A DNA stretch of 64,000 nt from Pseudomonas sp. UBA5706. GTDB taxonomy: Bacteria > Pseudomonadota > Gammaproteobacteria > Pseudomonadales > Pseudomonadaceae. Location of the stretch: NCBI RefSeq assembly GCF_002419965.1, contig NZ_DIHC01000034.1:94535-158534 (forward strand), read 5' to 3'. Below the pieces are notes generated by a model. The model was not told the DNA's origin. It did not search any database and was given only the letters and a program-made list of their open reading frames with translations. Position 1 is the first letter of the stretch. Each line of letters begins with the position of its first letter. The translations under genes and the position numbers were made by a program. Shown here one piece after another: positions 9,016-17,806 of the stretch.

Positions 9016-10230
9016 TTAGCTGACCTGCTCCTTGCTTTCGGATTTGCCAAGGCACAGCGAAAGCACGAATGGCATCCACACCACCATCCACATGGCTCGC
9101 GCACGGCCAAAAACCGTAAACACGTCGAACTGCACGGCAACCGTGGCGAACACCCAGATCATCAGAATCGCCATGCCCAGGCTTTCGGTACGATGGCGCC
9201 ACGCACGAAAACCCAGCCATAGCCACAGCCAGATCCACAACGCCGTGAACGGAATGCCGTACTGCACCGCAGTGTCGAGTATCAGGTTGTGGCAGTGGCT
9301 GAAGATAACCCCGCCCGCCGACACCTCGTAATCGCTGCTCAGGCCAATCCCCAGCCAGGGGTGGTGATGAATCAGCGCCAATGCGCCCTTCATCAATACC
9401 ATGCGCTCGGAATCACCACGTTGCAGAATCGAAGGCTCGAATATCGCCAGCGCCACAGCGGCGACCAGGGCGATGATCGCCAAGGCGCGATAGAAGCGCC
9501 CGCCGCCAAGCAAGACGACCACAGCAGCAACGGCCATCAGGGAAACGATCGAGCCTCGGCTGCCAGTCATGATGACGAACGCCACCGAGCACGCCTGCAG
9601 CAGCGCCCAGATCACCCGGCCGCTGAGCTTCTGAGGCCACCAGGTGCAGCTAAGCACGACCAGCGCGGCGATGGTGTAGCCCGCCGGGTTGGGGTTATCC
9701 ATGAAGCCACCAAAGCCGTACATCCGGTCGATGCCGCGCATGGGGTAGGTCATCAGCGCCGCCAGCGAGTAAAGCCCGGCCAATGCGCCCCACAGGATCA
9801 TCATGCTTTGCAGCGGGCGATTGAACGTGCGTCCCCAAACGATCCAGCCAAGGATCAGCGTGAGGAAGAACAGCTCCCGCTTGACGATGGTCAGGTAACG
9901 TTCGGCGCCCACGCTCCACGACAACGAGATGATCGACCAGCTAAAAAGCAGCAGGAACAGCCATAGCTCGCGCCGGTTCAGCACGGTGTGGCGAAACTCA
10001 TGAAAATAACGAACGATCAGGTACAGGCAGGGCAGATAAACGAAGGCGGTCAGCAGCCAGCTGTAGAATTTCATCGTCGGCGTCAGCAGCACGCCCGCCA
10101 CGCTCCAGAACAGACCCAATGCCAGCAGCACGCCGGCGATGCCCAGGTGGTCACTGATGGAGCGCAACTGCGCATTTCCTTGCGAAACGACTCGGCTGAA
10201 CACTTGCTGATCCTGTAAAGATTGACTCAC
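9016..10230 (-). CDS. waaL: O-antigen ligase WaaL
   Basis: Inner-membrane protein with about twelve hydrophobic segments in 404 residues, of the Wzy_C/WaaL superfamily. It joins undecaprenyl-linked O-antigen to the finished lipid A-core on the periplasmic side. The long periplasmic loop region includes GSRGSIVSLMAV and HHHPWLGIGLSSDYE, where ligases carry their conserved Arg and His. The start overlaps the stop of the upstream glycosyltransferase by four bases, so the two are coupled. Family members diverge strongly, so the name rests on topology plus the position (PAO1 PA4999). Confidence 0.85.
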   Translation of the reverse strand: MSQSLQDQQVFSRVVSQGNAQLRSISDHLGIAGVLLALGLFWSVAGVLLTPTMKFYSWLLTAFVYLPCLYLIVRYFHEFRHTVLNRRELWLFLLLFSWSIISLSWSVGAERYLTIVKRELFFLTLILGWIVWGRTFNRPLQSMMILWGALAGLYSLAALMTYPMRGIDRMYGFGGFMDNPNPAGYTIAALVVLSCTWWPQKLSGRVIWALLQACSVAFVIMTGSRGSIVSLMAVAAVVVLLGGGRFYRALAIIALVAAVALAIFEPSILQRGDSERMVLMKGALALIHHHPWLGIGLSSDYEVSAGGVIFSHCHNLILDTAVQYGIPFTALWIWLWLWLGFRAWRHRTESLGMAILMIWVFATVAVQFDVFTVFGRARAMWMVVWMPFVLSLCLGKSESKEQVS

Positions 10231-11111
10231 TGGGCACCCTTGGGCTTTCTATATTTGAAGACGAAGTGCCTGAACCTCTTCCACGTCACTCGATTCCAGC
10301 GATGGACCGGAACGCTGGCAAACAACCCTCGGGCAAACTTCTTGTCCGCGACCACCGACTCTTTGAGAGCCTTGTTGATAATCGCCAGACGGCCTGCGTC
10401 ATAGGCCGGGTTATCTCTGTAGGCCTCGATGACTTTCAGGTCATAGATCAACTGGCTTTTGTAAGCGGTCTTGGAAATATTGGTTTCATGTCGACGGTAC
10501 AGCGTCACACGATCCGGAAGAATGTGAACCTGATAGCCGGCATTGGCGATGCGAAGGGTCATCTGGAAATCCTGGACCTTGATCGACGGATCGTAGCCAC
10601 CCACCCGGTCAATTGCCTCGCGGCGGTACATGGCCACCGGCCCGCCAACGGCATAGGCATCGGCGAGCAACTCGTCGAAGCTCCAGTTCTGAACCGGCGC
10701 CTGAATGGCGAGCTTGTGCTTGAGCGGTTTGCCCTGGGAGTCGATATAGATGACCTTTGCGCCCAGCAGGCCCACTTCCGGGTGTTCCTGCATGTAGCTG
10801 ACCTGACGACGAATGCGCCCGGCCAGCATCACGTCGTCGGAATCATGCGTCACCACCAGATCGCCACGGGCATGGCTCAGGGCATGGTTGAGCGCGGCAC
10901 TGACGCCTTGGTTTTCCTGCTGGTAGAACTGAAAATCATGGGTCCGACGCAGGGCTTCGATTTTTTCTGCGCTGGCATCGGTCGAACCGTCATTGACGAC
11001 GATCAGCTCGAAGTTGTCATAGTCTTGCTCAAGGACGCTCAGCAGCGACTCTTCGATATAAAGCTCATGGTTGAAACATGGCACTAGAATCGAGACTAAG
11101 GGCCATTTCAT
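10227..11111 (-). CDS. wapR: Family 2 glycosyltransferase, core (WapR-like)
   Basis: A 294-residue cytoplasmic GT-A transferase. It opens with VSILVPCFNHELYIEESL and VVNDGSTDAS, then VTHDSDDVML, which holds the Asp motif that binds the nucleotide sugar and metal. In PAO1 the gene at this position (PA5000, wapR) adds the rhamnose that accepts O-antigen, and coupling to waaL fits that role. Sugar specificity here is inference from position. The ATG at 11111 matches the GT2 N-terminus; codons further upstream would add an unrelated 26-residue extension. Confidence 0.75.
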   Translation of the reverse strand: MKWPLVSILVPCFNHELYIEESLLSVLEQDYDNFELIVVNDGSTDASAEKIEALRRTHDFQFYQQENQGVSAALNHALSHARGDLVVTHDSDDVMLAGRIRRQVSYMQEHPEVGLLGAKVIYIDSQGKPLKHKLAIQAPVQNWSFDELLADAYAVGGPVAMYRREAIDRVGGYDPSIKVQDFQMTLRIANAGYQVHILPDRVTLYRRHETNISKTAYKSQLIYDLKVIEAYRDNPAYDAGRLAIINKALKESVVADKKFARGLFASVPVHRWNRVTWKRFRHFVFKYRKPKGAQ

Positions 11112-11242
11112 ATCCGCACTCGACCCTTGGCCTCTGGCTGCACATTCACAGGCCATACTCCCGGAGGTTGACGGTGTATTCCATGACACGCTGCTGGTGA
11201 GAAAGAAGGCATGCGGAGATTATCTGATTTCAAATTGGTATC

Positions 11243-11269
11243 GTTATAGTCAGCGCATAAACCGTTCAA
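11243..11269 (-). promoter_or_regulatory. Possible promoter for wapR-waaL
   Basis: On the minus strand TTGAAC (11269-11264) and TATAAC (11248-11243) resemble -35 and -10 boxes, with a short 15-base spacer. The stretch is noticeably AT-rich within the 159-base gap upstream of the glycosyltransferase pair. Confidence 0.35.
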
Positions 11270-11270
11270 A

Positions 11271-12227
11271 TTAAATCCCTAACGCTGCTCGCAGCTTCTC
11301 GAACCCGCTTACTGGCGCCTGTTTGCGCAACGGCGGTTCGAGTTCACGCACGATTCGCGCGCCGATCGCCCCGAACCCAAACTGAGACACTGCCAGATCG
11401 CGCCCATTGACCGCAATACGCTCAGCCAGATTAGGATCGCCTCGCAACACTTCGAGTTTTCTCTGCAATTGCGGGATATCGCTGTAAAAAACCACGTTGT
11501 GCATGTCCTGCAAGCCTAGTGCATGGTTTTCAGCCTCTCCCTGATCATAGGCAAGGAGCACGCATCCGCAGGCCATCGCTTCGAAATTCTTGATCATGAA
11601 CTCACCCATGCCGACGTCCGCGCTGACGAAAAACCGGATGCGGTTCAGGGTGTCGCAATACTCGTCGCCGGATTTGGTGCGGGTCACCACCAGCTTTTCG
11701 ACCTGTCCAAGCTCATCAAGCAATGCCTTGCGGCCGCTGTAGGCTACGCTGTTGGTGCTGCCGACGAACGCCAGTTCGATGTCCCGCTCACGCCCCTGAT
11801 CGCACAGCAACGCCTGGTCATAGCCCTTGGGCACGAAAATCGCGTCGAAACCTTCCTGGCGCAGTCGCTCGCTGACCACGAATCCGGAGCTGAGCACGCG
11901 CACCCACGGCAGCTTGCGATAGTGCGCGCTGAACTTGCCGGTGTATTTGCACGGGATGTAGTTCTGGTAGGCATCGTGCTCAAGAATGACCAGATTGGGT
12001 ACCGTACGAATGAAGCTCGCCTGCCGAATCTCCTGCTTGAAACGCAGGAAGAACACGATACGGTCATATCGCGTCACGTCCACCTGCTGGCGAAAGTAGC
12101 GCCGTAGATTGCGCTGCTCGCCAGAGTCGAGCCAGCGCAGATCGCATTCGCAGTGGGCCGCGACGCCTTCGTACAGGCGATCCAGAATGGCGCGTTGCTC
12201 TTTCTGGACCAGAAATAGAACCTTCAT
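11271..12227 (-). CDS. ssg: Glycosyltransferase, Ssg-like
   Basis: A 318-residue protein with a GT-B style C-terminal half: a surface segment ELAFVGSTNSVAY and then GEFMIKNFEAMACGCVLLAYD, the Glu-containing donor-binding loop of GT1/GT4 enzymes. PAO1 PA5001 (ssg), a cell-surface sugar gene, sits at this position. The acceptor and sugar are unknown. The N-terminus MKVLFLVQKEQRAI is typical and follows a good start at 12227. It is the last gene of the minus-strand run that starts with the carbamoyltransferase. Confidence 0.7.
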   Translation of the reverse strand: MKVLFLVQKEQRAILDRLYEGVAAHCECDLRWLDSGEQRNLRRYFRQQVDVTRYDRIVFFLRFKQEIRQASFIRTVPNLVILEHDAYQNYIPCKYTGKFSAHYRKLPWVRVLSSGFVVSERLRQEGFDAIFVPKGYDQALLCDQGRERDIELAFVGSTNSVAYSGRKALLDELGQVEKLVVTRTKSGDEYCDTLNRIRFFVSADVGMGEFMIKNFEAMACGCVLLAYDQGEAENHALGLQDMHNVVFYSDIPQLQRKLEVLRGDPNLAERIAVNGRDLAVSQFGFGAIGARIVRELEPPLRKQAPVSGFEKLRAALGI

Positions 12228-12294
12228 GGGCTTCCTTTATAAAACCAGATCTCGGCCCGGCCTCTTGATGCATCGCTTACACCATCAAGGGCAA

Positions 12295-13704
12295 TCAGAG
12301 CTCCCGGCGCCAGAACAGTTCGTGGCGGCGCACGGCCTTTCTGAAAAATTCGTTCTCACCTTCCGCTGGCCAGCGGCGAGCGGTGAGCAACTTCTGCAGC
12401 CAGCGCCGAATCCGGCGTTTGAGCGGTGCAGGCGGCTGCAGGTCATGCATCATACCCAAGGCCATGGCCTTTTCTCGCTGCTGATCGATATCGAGCTCGA
12501 TACTGTAGGGGACCAGGGGCTGCGAGGCGTCGAACACCGGTGGCAGCGCGACCCCGCTATAGGCATCGCCCATCGGCCAACGGTCATTGTCATGAAGATG
12601 GTTGGCATAACCGAGAATCACGCTTGGTTGCCACTCCAACCCCTGCAAGGCTTGGAGCACAGCTGCCTGGGAGCAGATGTGGTCGGGATGCGGATCGATG
12701 GTCGCGTGCGGCATGACCAGCACCTGCGGCCTGGCCTGTAGCAACAACGCGCGCAAATCGGCAATCAGGTTATTCCAGGTCGGTGCGCCATCGGCATCGC
12801 CGGGTAAGGAAAAGCTGTTGAATTGCCGAAAGATCCGGGTATCGCTCAACTCCGCTTCGCGAGACGCGATGGGCTGATCGGGGGCGGCCTGCATAGCGGG
12901 GAGTTGAAGGCAGAAATAGCCTAATTGCACGCAACGCGATTCCGGCACGCCGGCCCAGCGCGGCACCGTGATGCTGTCCCAGGCACGCAAACGGCCCTTG
13001 ATGCGCGCTGCCTCGGCACGCTGCATACCCATCTGCTGATAGTGCTCGGCTTCGATTTCGCCTGCGGTCAGGGTGACGATCCAGCTTTCATCGGCCTGGC
13101 TGTACAGACCGAACGCGGCCAGTTCAGCGTCATCGGCATGGGGGGCAATGACCATGACCCTTTGGCGTCGAACGTCAGCATGGGCGAACGACCACAACTG
13201 CGGTTGCCCATGAATGTTGCAATGACGCCCGCGGATACGCAGCGTGCCCGCGCTTAGCGCAGCAGCGAAGCCGGTGAGATTGAGGTAACGCAAGCCCTTC
13301 GCGCCGCGCTCGAAGACCTGACTGTCGCGCAGCTGGCCACTGCTCAGCTCGACGGCAGGATCGAAGAACCGCCCCAGCCATGAACTTTTGATCGACAACG
13401 CCAGCACAACCGTTTCCGAACCGTGCATAACAGGGATTTGATCGACCACCAGCAGATTACCTTGCAGGGTCACCCCGGGTACTTGATTGGCTTCCGGGAG
13501 CTGATAAAGGTAGTCGTCGCCGGGTGAGTAGAACAGATGGTCAGAGAACCAAGCCTCATGACCCACCCAGCCCAGTACTGCGAGTACCAGCGGCAACCAC
13601 CACGCCACCAACACGCCAAGCAGCACCAGAATGACCAATGCCACCAGCAGCGCCACGCGCTTGTTGCGACGGTGGCGTTTGAGCAATGCCTGTTTTCGGC
13701 TCAA
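12295..13704 (-). CDS. dnpA: PIG-L family de-N-acetylase (DnpA-like), membrane anchored
   Basis: A 469-residue protein with one N-terminal membrane segment (VALLVALVILVLLGVLVAWW) and a PIG-L deacetylase domain. The metal and catalytic residues are seen as PHADDAEL (His189, Asp191, Asp192) and the later PHPDH. Such enzymes remove an N-acetyl group from a GlcNAc-type sugar. The PAO1 homologue PA5002 (dnpA) is linked to antibiotic tolerance. The chosen TTG start at 13704 overlaps the stop of mig-14 and yields MSRKQALLKRHRR. A longer reading from a TTG at 13734 would overlap mig-14 by 34 bases. The substrate is probably a core or O-antigen sugar (inference). Confidence 0.75.
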   Translation of the reverse strand: MSRKQALLKRHRRNKRVALLVALVILVLLGVLVAWWLPLVLAVLGWVGHEAWFSDHLFYSPGDDYLYQLPEANQVPGVTLQGNLLVVDQIPVMHGSETVVLALSIKSSWLGRFFDPAVELSSGQLRDSQVFERGAKGLRYLNLTGFAAALSAGTLRIRGRHCNIHGQPQLWSFAHADVRRQRVMVIAPHADDAELAAFGLYSQADESWIVTLTAGEIEAEHYQQMGMQRAEAARIKGRLRAWDSITVPRWAGVPESRCVQLGYFCLQLPAMQAAPDQPIASREAELSDTRIFRQFNSFSLPGDADGAPTWNNLIADLRALLLQARPQVLVMPHATIDPHPDHICSQAAVLQALQGLEWQPSVILGYANHLHDNDRWPMGDAYSGVALPPVFDASQPLVPYSIELDIDQQREKAMALGMMHDLQPPAPLKRRIRRWLQKLLTARRWPAEGENEFFRKAVRRHELFWRREL

Positions 13705-14597
13705 ATCTGAAATACCGGTACAGGGTTGCACCAACGATCCTTGTACTCACGGTCGGCGCGACCGAAGGAAAAACGCAGCGCCTTGTCACGTGCCCGAGCA
13801 TCCTCCCAGGCACTTTGCGTATTAAGGAAGCTCAACACACTGCCGGGGCTGAAGTCGCGGGTTTCGGGATCGACGCCGCCGTTGACGTATTCAATGCTGA
13901 TCCACTGTGGCGATTCGACACGGTAAATCAGCTGAATGGCGATCGGCGCGTCATTGAGGAAAATCACCGAACCGATGACCAGCTCACGCAACATCTCGAC
14001 GACCTGCGCCATGTGCGCAGCGCCGGTGGCTGCGAATCCCCAGCGGCGCTGGAACAGATCGCAGTACATGCGCGCAATCTCGGCACTGCTGAAGTCGGTC
14101 ACCGGACGGACAACGCCGCCCGCCTCCTCGAGCAGGCGCAGCTCGCGGCGCTGGTTGTAGCGAAATTTCTTCGACAACTCTTCCGGGGTGCGGGCCATGG
14201 CCAGGGATTCGGCCTGGGGCTGCAACGCGGCGAAGCGTCCTTCATTGAGTTGCGACAGGTAGCGCCCACGATGACGCAGCGTCACTTGGGCATCGGCGGC
14301 GGCAGGCAGGATAAGCTCGGCATTGCCGAGATCGAACAGGCCTTTCTTGCCATGGCTTTTCAGCACGTCCTTGGACAGCGCCAGCGAGCGGCCCCAGGTC
14401 GGGATCGCCGCCCGAAGTTCGCCGTCCTGTTCCCAGCCCAGGTAGCGCACCGGGATCTGCGCCAGCGCAGCCAGCCGCTCGACCACCAGAGGATGGGTCG
14501 CGACGCTGCCGCCGAACCGCTCCCAGGCGCGTTGATAGGCAGGCGCATCGATCAGCGTCCAGCCACGTTCCCGCCAGGCTTTAAAACGATTGAGCAT
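13701..14597 (-). CDS. mig-14: Mig-14 family protein (antimicrobial peptide resistance)
   Basis: A 298-residue protein of the Mig-14 family, which has a GNAT/FemAB-like acyltransferase fold and supports resistance to cationic antimicrobial peptides in Salmonella and Pseudomonas. Characteristic segments are WTLIDAPAYQRAWERFGGS, KKFRYNQRRELRLLEEAGG and IAIQLIYRVESPQWISIEYVN. The C-terminal part includes LRFSFGRADREYKDRW. It shares its end with the dnpA-like start and its own first base overlaps the wapH stop. The biochemical reaction is not established. The PAO1 neighbour PA5003 matches. Confidence 0.8.
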   Translation of the reverse strand: MLNRFKAWRERGWTLIDAPAYQRAWERFGGSVATHPLVVERLAALAQIPVRYLGWEQDGELRAAIPTWGRSLALSKDVLKSHGKKGLFDLGNAELILPAAADAQVTLRHRGRYLSQLNEGRFAALQPQAESLAMARTPEELSKKFRYNQRRELRLLEEAGGVVRPVTDFSSAEIARMYCDLFQRRWGFAATGAAHMAQVVEMLRELVIGSVIFLNDAPIAIQLIYRVESPQWISIEYVNGGVDPETRDFSPGSVLSFLNTQSAWEDARARDKALRFSFGRADREYKDRWCNPVPVFQI

Positions 14598-15727
14598 CAG
14601 GACTCCGCAGTCAGGTCGGTGACCTGCGGCAGACGCCAGAAGACAGTGCGCACGGCCTCATCGGAAAACCGCTCACGCAACCGATCCAGCATCATCGCGG
14701 CGCATGACGCGCGTTGCTCGGTATCCAGGCGGGACAGATGAGTCAGTCCCTGTGCAAGGTGCTCGGCATCGCCCAGCGGGAAAAGAATGCCGATGCCTTC
14801 GACCACTTCCCGGGCGCCCCCGGCAGCGGTCGCGATCACCGGCACTCCGGCAACCATGGCTTCCAGAAGCACCATGCCGAAGGGTTCGTGATCGGAACTC
14901 AGGGCAAAGGCATCGAATGCCTTGAAGTACCGACTGGCGTGAGGCACCTGACCCGGCAACATGACCTGGTGCCCGATGCCCAGTTCCATCGCCAGCTCCT
15001 TGAGGTCCTGCTCGAGGCGGCCTTTGCCCAACATCACCAAATGACTATTGACTGGCAGCGTAGGCAACGCCTGGGCGAAACCGCGCAACAGCGTGGCCTG
15101 ATCCTTATCCGGGTGCAGCCGACCGACATTGCCGACGATCCACGCGTCTTGCGGCAGACCCAACACTTCGCGGGCCTCTTCACGGGACACTTGGGTTGCT
15201 GCAAGTTGCTCGATGTCGATCCGGTTATAAAGCGTCTGAATGCGCCCGGTCGGCCATTTGGGCAGGCATCTGCGCATGTCGTCGCGCACCGCATCGGACA
15301 CGCCGAGCAAGCTCAGGCGCATGCGCAACAGATGCGCGAACAGCTTGCGGCTGCGGCGCTGATAGTCGCCAAAGGCGTGATGCACACCGATCACCGGCAA
15401 ACCGGTGGCCAGCAGCGCGATGTAGATCGGTTTAAAACGGTGAGCGATACAGAACGCGAAATCCCGGGAGGCGGCAATTTTCCGCAGATCGCGGATGGCG
15501 CCCAGCTTCAGGCCACGAATGGCCTTGGAGCTGTACTCCATGAACAGCACGTCGTCGGACGCGCAGCCCGCGGCGACGTCCAGGTCGGCAGCGCCGGTCA
15601 GGAATACCGTCGTGACCCGGTATCCCTTTCCCGCGAACAGGCTGGCGTATTGACGGGCGCAGTCGAGAAACGGCCCGTCATAGCCGTGACAGAACTGCAA
15701 CACATGGCGCTCAGCCGAGCGTGTCAT
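14597..15727 (-). CDS. wapH: GT4 glycosyltransferase, core (WapH-like)
   Basis: A 376-residue GT-B enzyme of family 4. The donor-binding half shows VGNVGRLHPDKDQATLLRGF, VMLPGQV and the EX7E loop EPFGMVLLEAMVAGVPVIAT. It would add a hexose to the growing core on the cytoplasmic face. PAO1 PA5004 (wapH) is at this position and adds a core glucose; that specificity is carried over by inference. The start overlaps the carbamoyltransferase end by 17 bases, and the end overlaps mig-14 by one base. Confidence 0.78.
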   Translation of the reverse strand: MTRSAERHVLQFCHGYDGPFLDCARQYASLFAGKGYRVTTVFLTGAADLDVAAGCASDDVLFMEYSSKAIRGLKLGAIRDLRKIAASRDFAFCIAHRFKPIYIALLATGLPVIGVHHAFGDYQRRSRKLFAHLLRMRLSLLGVSDAVRDDMRRCLPKWPTGRIQTLYNRIDIEQLAATQVSREEAREVLGLPQDAWIVGNVGRLHPDKDQATLLRGFAQALPTLPVNSHLVMLGKGRLEQDLKELAMELGIGHQVMLPGQVPHASRYFKAFDAFALSSDHEPFGMVLLEAMVAGVPVIATAAGGAREVVEGIGILFPLGDAEHLAQGLTHLSRLDTEQRASCAAMMLDRLRERFSDEAVRTVFWRLPQVTDLTAES

Positions 15728-17468
15728 AGGTGTCCGCGCCGTCTTTGACCACCAGGATGTCTTCCATGATCAGGTATTGCAGGTCCGAGCCAAAGAACAT
15801 GTTCAGCGCATCGGTCGGCGAGCAGATCATCGGTTCGCCACGACGGTTCAGCGAAGTGTTCAGCGACACACCGTTGCCGGTCAGGTTCTCCAGCGCCTTC
15901 ATCATGTCGTAGTAACGCGGGTTGTATTCTCGCTTGAGCACCTGAGCACGGGACGTGCCGTCTTCGTGGACCACTTCCGGCACGCGGGTCTTCCACTCTT
16001 CGGCGACTTCAAACGTGAAGGTCATGAACGGCGCCGGGTGATCGATCTTGATCATCTGCGCAGCAACGGTGTCGAGCATCGACGGGCAGAAAGGCCTCCA
16101 GCGCTCACGGAACTTGATCTGGTGGTTGATGCGATCGGCAACCCCGGCCACGCTCGGGCAGCCGATGATCGAACGACCACCCAGCGCACGCGGGCCAAAT
16201 TCCATACGGCCCTGGAACCAGGCCACAGGGTTGCCATCGACCATGATTTTGGCGATCTGCTCGGGCATGTTCTCAAGCTTGCGCCACGCCGGCGCGCTCG
16301 GATGACGGGCGCAGGCCGCGATCACGTCTTCGTTGCTGTATGACGGGCCGAGGTAGACATGCTCCATCTTCTCGACCGGCACGCCGCGTGCGTGGGAAAC
16401 GTAGGCCGCCGCACCGACCGCCGTACCGGCGTCGCCGGAAGCTGGTTGCACGAACAACTCCTTGACTTCCGGGCGCGCGATGATCTTCTGGTTCAGCTTG
16501 ACGTTCAGCGCACAGCCGCCGGCGAAGGCGATCTTGCCAGTTTCCTTGAGGATGTCGCCCAGGTAGTGGTCCATCATCTGCAGCGCCAGCTTTTCGAACA
16601 ACGCCTGCATGCTGGCCGCATAGTGGATGTACGGCTCATCGGCGATATCGCCTTCGCGCTTGGGACCCAGCCACTCGATCAGCTTGGGCGAGAAGTAAAA
16701 GCCCTTGCCCTTTTCTTTATAGCGACGCAGGCCGATGACGTTGGCGTAGTCGGTGTTAATCACCAGTTCGCCGTTTTCGAAGCTGGCCAGACGCGAGAAG
16801 TCGTACTTGCTGGCATCGCCGTACGGCGCCATGCCCATGACCTTGAACTCGCCGTCGAGCATTTCGAAACCCAGGAACTCAGTGATCGCGCCGTACAGGC
16901 CGCCGAGGGAGTCTGGATCGAAGAATTCCTTGATCTTGTGGATCTTGCCGTTCTCGCCATAGCCAAAGAACGTGGTGGCGTACTCACCCTTGCCGTCGAT
17001 GCCCAGGATCGCGGTTTTCTCTTTGAAGCCGGAGCAGTGATAGGCGCTGGAGGCGTGGGCCAGGTGGTGCTCGACCGGCTCGATCTTGATCTTTTTTGGA
17101 TCGAAGCCCAGTTGTTCCAGGCACCAGACGATCTTGTTGCGGTAGCGCTTGTACCGACGATTGCCCATCAGGATAGCGTCGAGCGCGCGATCCGGGGCAT
17201 ACCAGTAACGCTTGGCGTAGTGCCAGCGCGCTTCGCCAAACAAGCTGATCGGGGCAAACGGAATGGCGACCACATCGACGTCCGATGGCTTGATGCCGGC
17301 CTGCTCAAGGCAGAACTTCGCCGACTCGTAAGGCATGCGGTGCTTTGCGTGCTTGTCGCGCACAAAGCGCTCTTCTTCGGCAGCCGCAACCAGCTTGCCG
17401 TCGATGTACAGGGCCGCGGAAGGATCATGGCTAAGGGCGCCGGACAGGCCAAGGATCGTCAATGCCAC
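15711..17468 (-). CDS. Carbamoyltransferase, NodU/CmcH family, LPS core
   Basis: A 585-residue O-carbamoyltransferase. The N-terminal part has ILGLSGALSHDPSAALYIDG and VEHHLAHASSAYH (about 134-146), the His-rich site for carbamoyl phosphate and ATP. The C-terminal part has WFQGRMEFGPRALGGRSII and the SLNTSLNRRGEPMI segment of the family. Pseudomonas cores carry a carbamoyl group on the second heptose, and PAO1 PA5005 is the matching gene, so this is the likely modifier (inference). It is first in the minus-strand run with wapH, mig-14, dnpA and ssg. Confidence 0.88.
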   Translation of the reverse strand: MALTILGLSGALSHDPSAALYIDGKLVAAAEEERFVRDKHAKHRMPYESAKFCLEQAGIKPSDVDVVAIPFAPISLFGEARWHYAKRYWYAPDRALDAILMGNRRYKRYRNKIVWCLEQLGFDPKKIKIEPVEHHLAHASSAYHCSGFKEKTAILGIDGKGEYATTFFGYGENGKIHKIKEFFDPDSLGGLYGAITEFLGFEMLDGEFKVMGMAPYGDASKYDFSRLASFENGELVINTDYANVIGLRRYKEKGKGFYFSPKLIEWLGPKREGDIADEPYIHYAASMQALFEKLALQMMDHYLGDILKETGKIAFAGGCALNVKLNQKIIARPEVKELFVQPASGDAGTAVGAAAYVSHARGVPVEKMEHVYLGPSYSNEDVIAACARHPSAPAWRKLENMPEQIAKIMVDGNPVAWFQGRMEFGPRALGGRSIIGCPSVAGVADRINHQIKFRERWRPFCPSMLDTVAAQMIKIDHPAPFMTFTFEVAEEWKTRVPEVVHEDGTSRAQVLKREYNPRYYDMMKALENLTGNGVSLNTSLNRRGEPMICSPTDALNMFFGSDLQYLIMEDILVVKDGADTYDTLG

Positions 17469-17561
17469 TAGGGTCTAGCCTCTTAAGTCTGCAGACAGGC
17501 GTCGTGCGCCTGAAAAATAAGGTGTGCCCTGCGCGGGAGCGGCGGGCAGCTAAAGCGCGGG

Positions 17562-17567
17562 ATTATA
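17562..17567 (-). promoter_or_regulatory. Consensus -10 box for the carbamoyltransferase operon
   Basis: The minus strand reads TATAAT at 17567-17562, about 95 bases ahead of the ATG at 17468. No good -35 box is visible at the proper spacing. The rest of the 338-base gap 17469-17806 holds no gene and no clear plus-strand promoter for the large toxin-like gene. Confidence 0.35.
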
Positions 17568-17806
17568 GCGTAATGAACCGAGATATGGCGCTCGACGAAA
17601 GAACGCATCCGCCTGCCCCTTGCACTGCACGCCCTGCCTGATCCGGTGGAAAAAGACCTGCAACTGCCCTTTATGACGTCTGCGCCCCAAGATACATATC
17701 TACCGCTTTCACCTGATCACGCCGTGATTGATTGAGTGCTTATCACGCGCAAATCCCTGCGCAACAGATGCCCTCACTCACAAGAGCCTTCAGGAAAACA
17801 GACATC

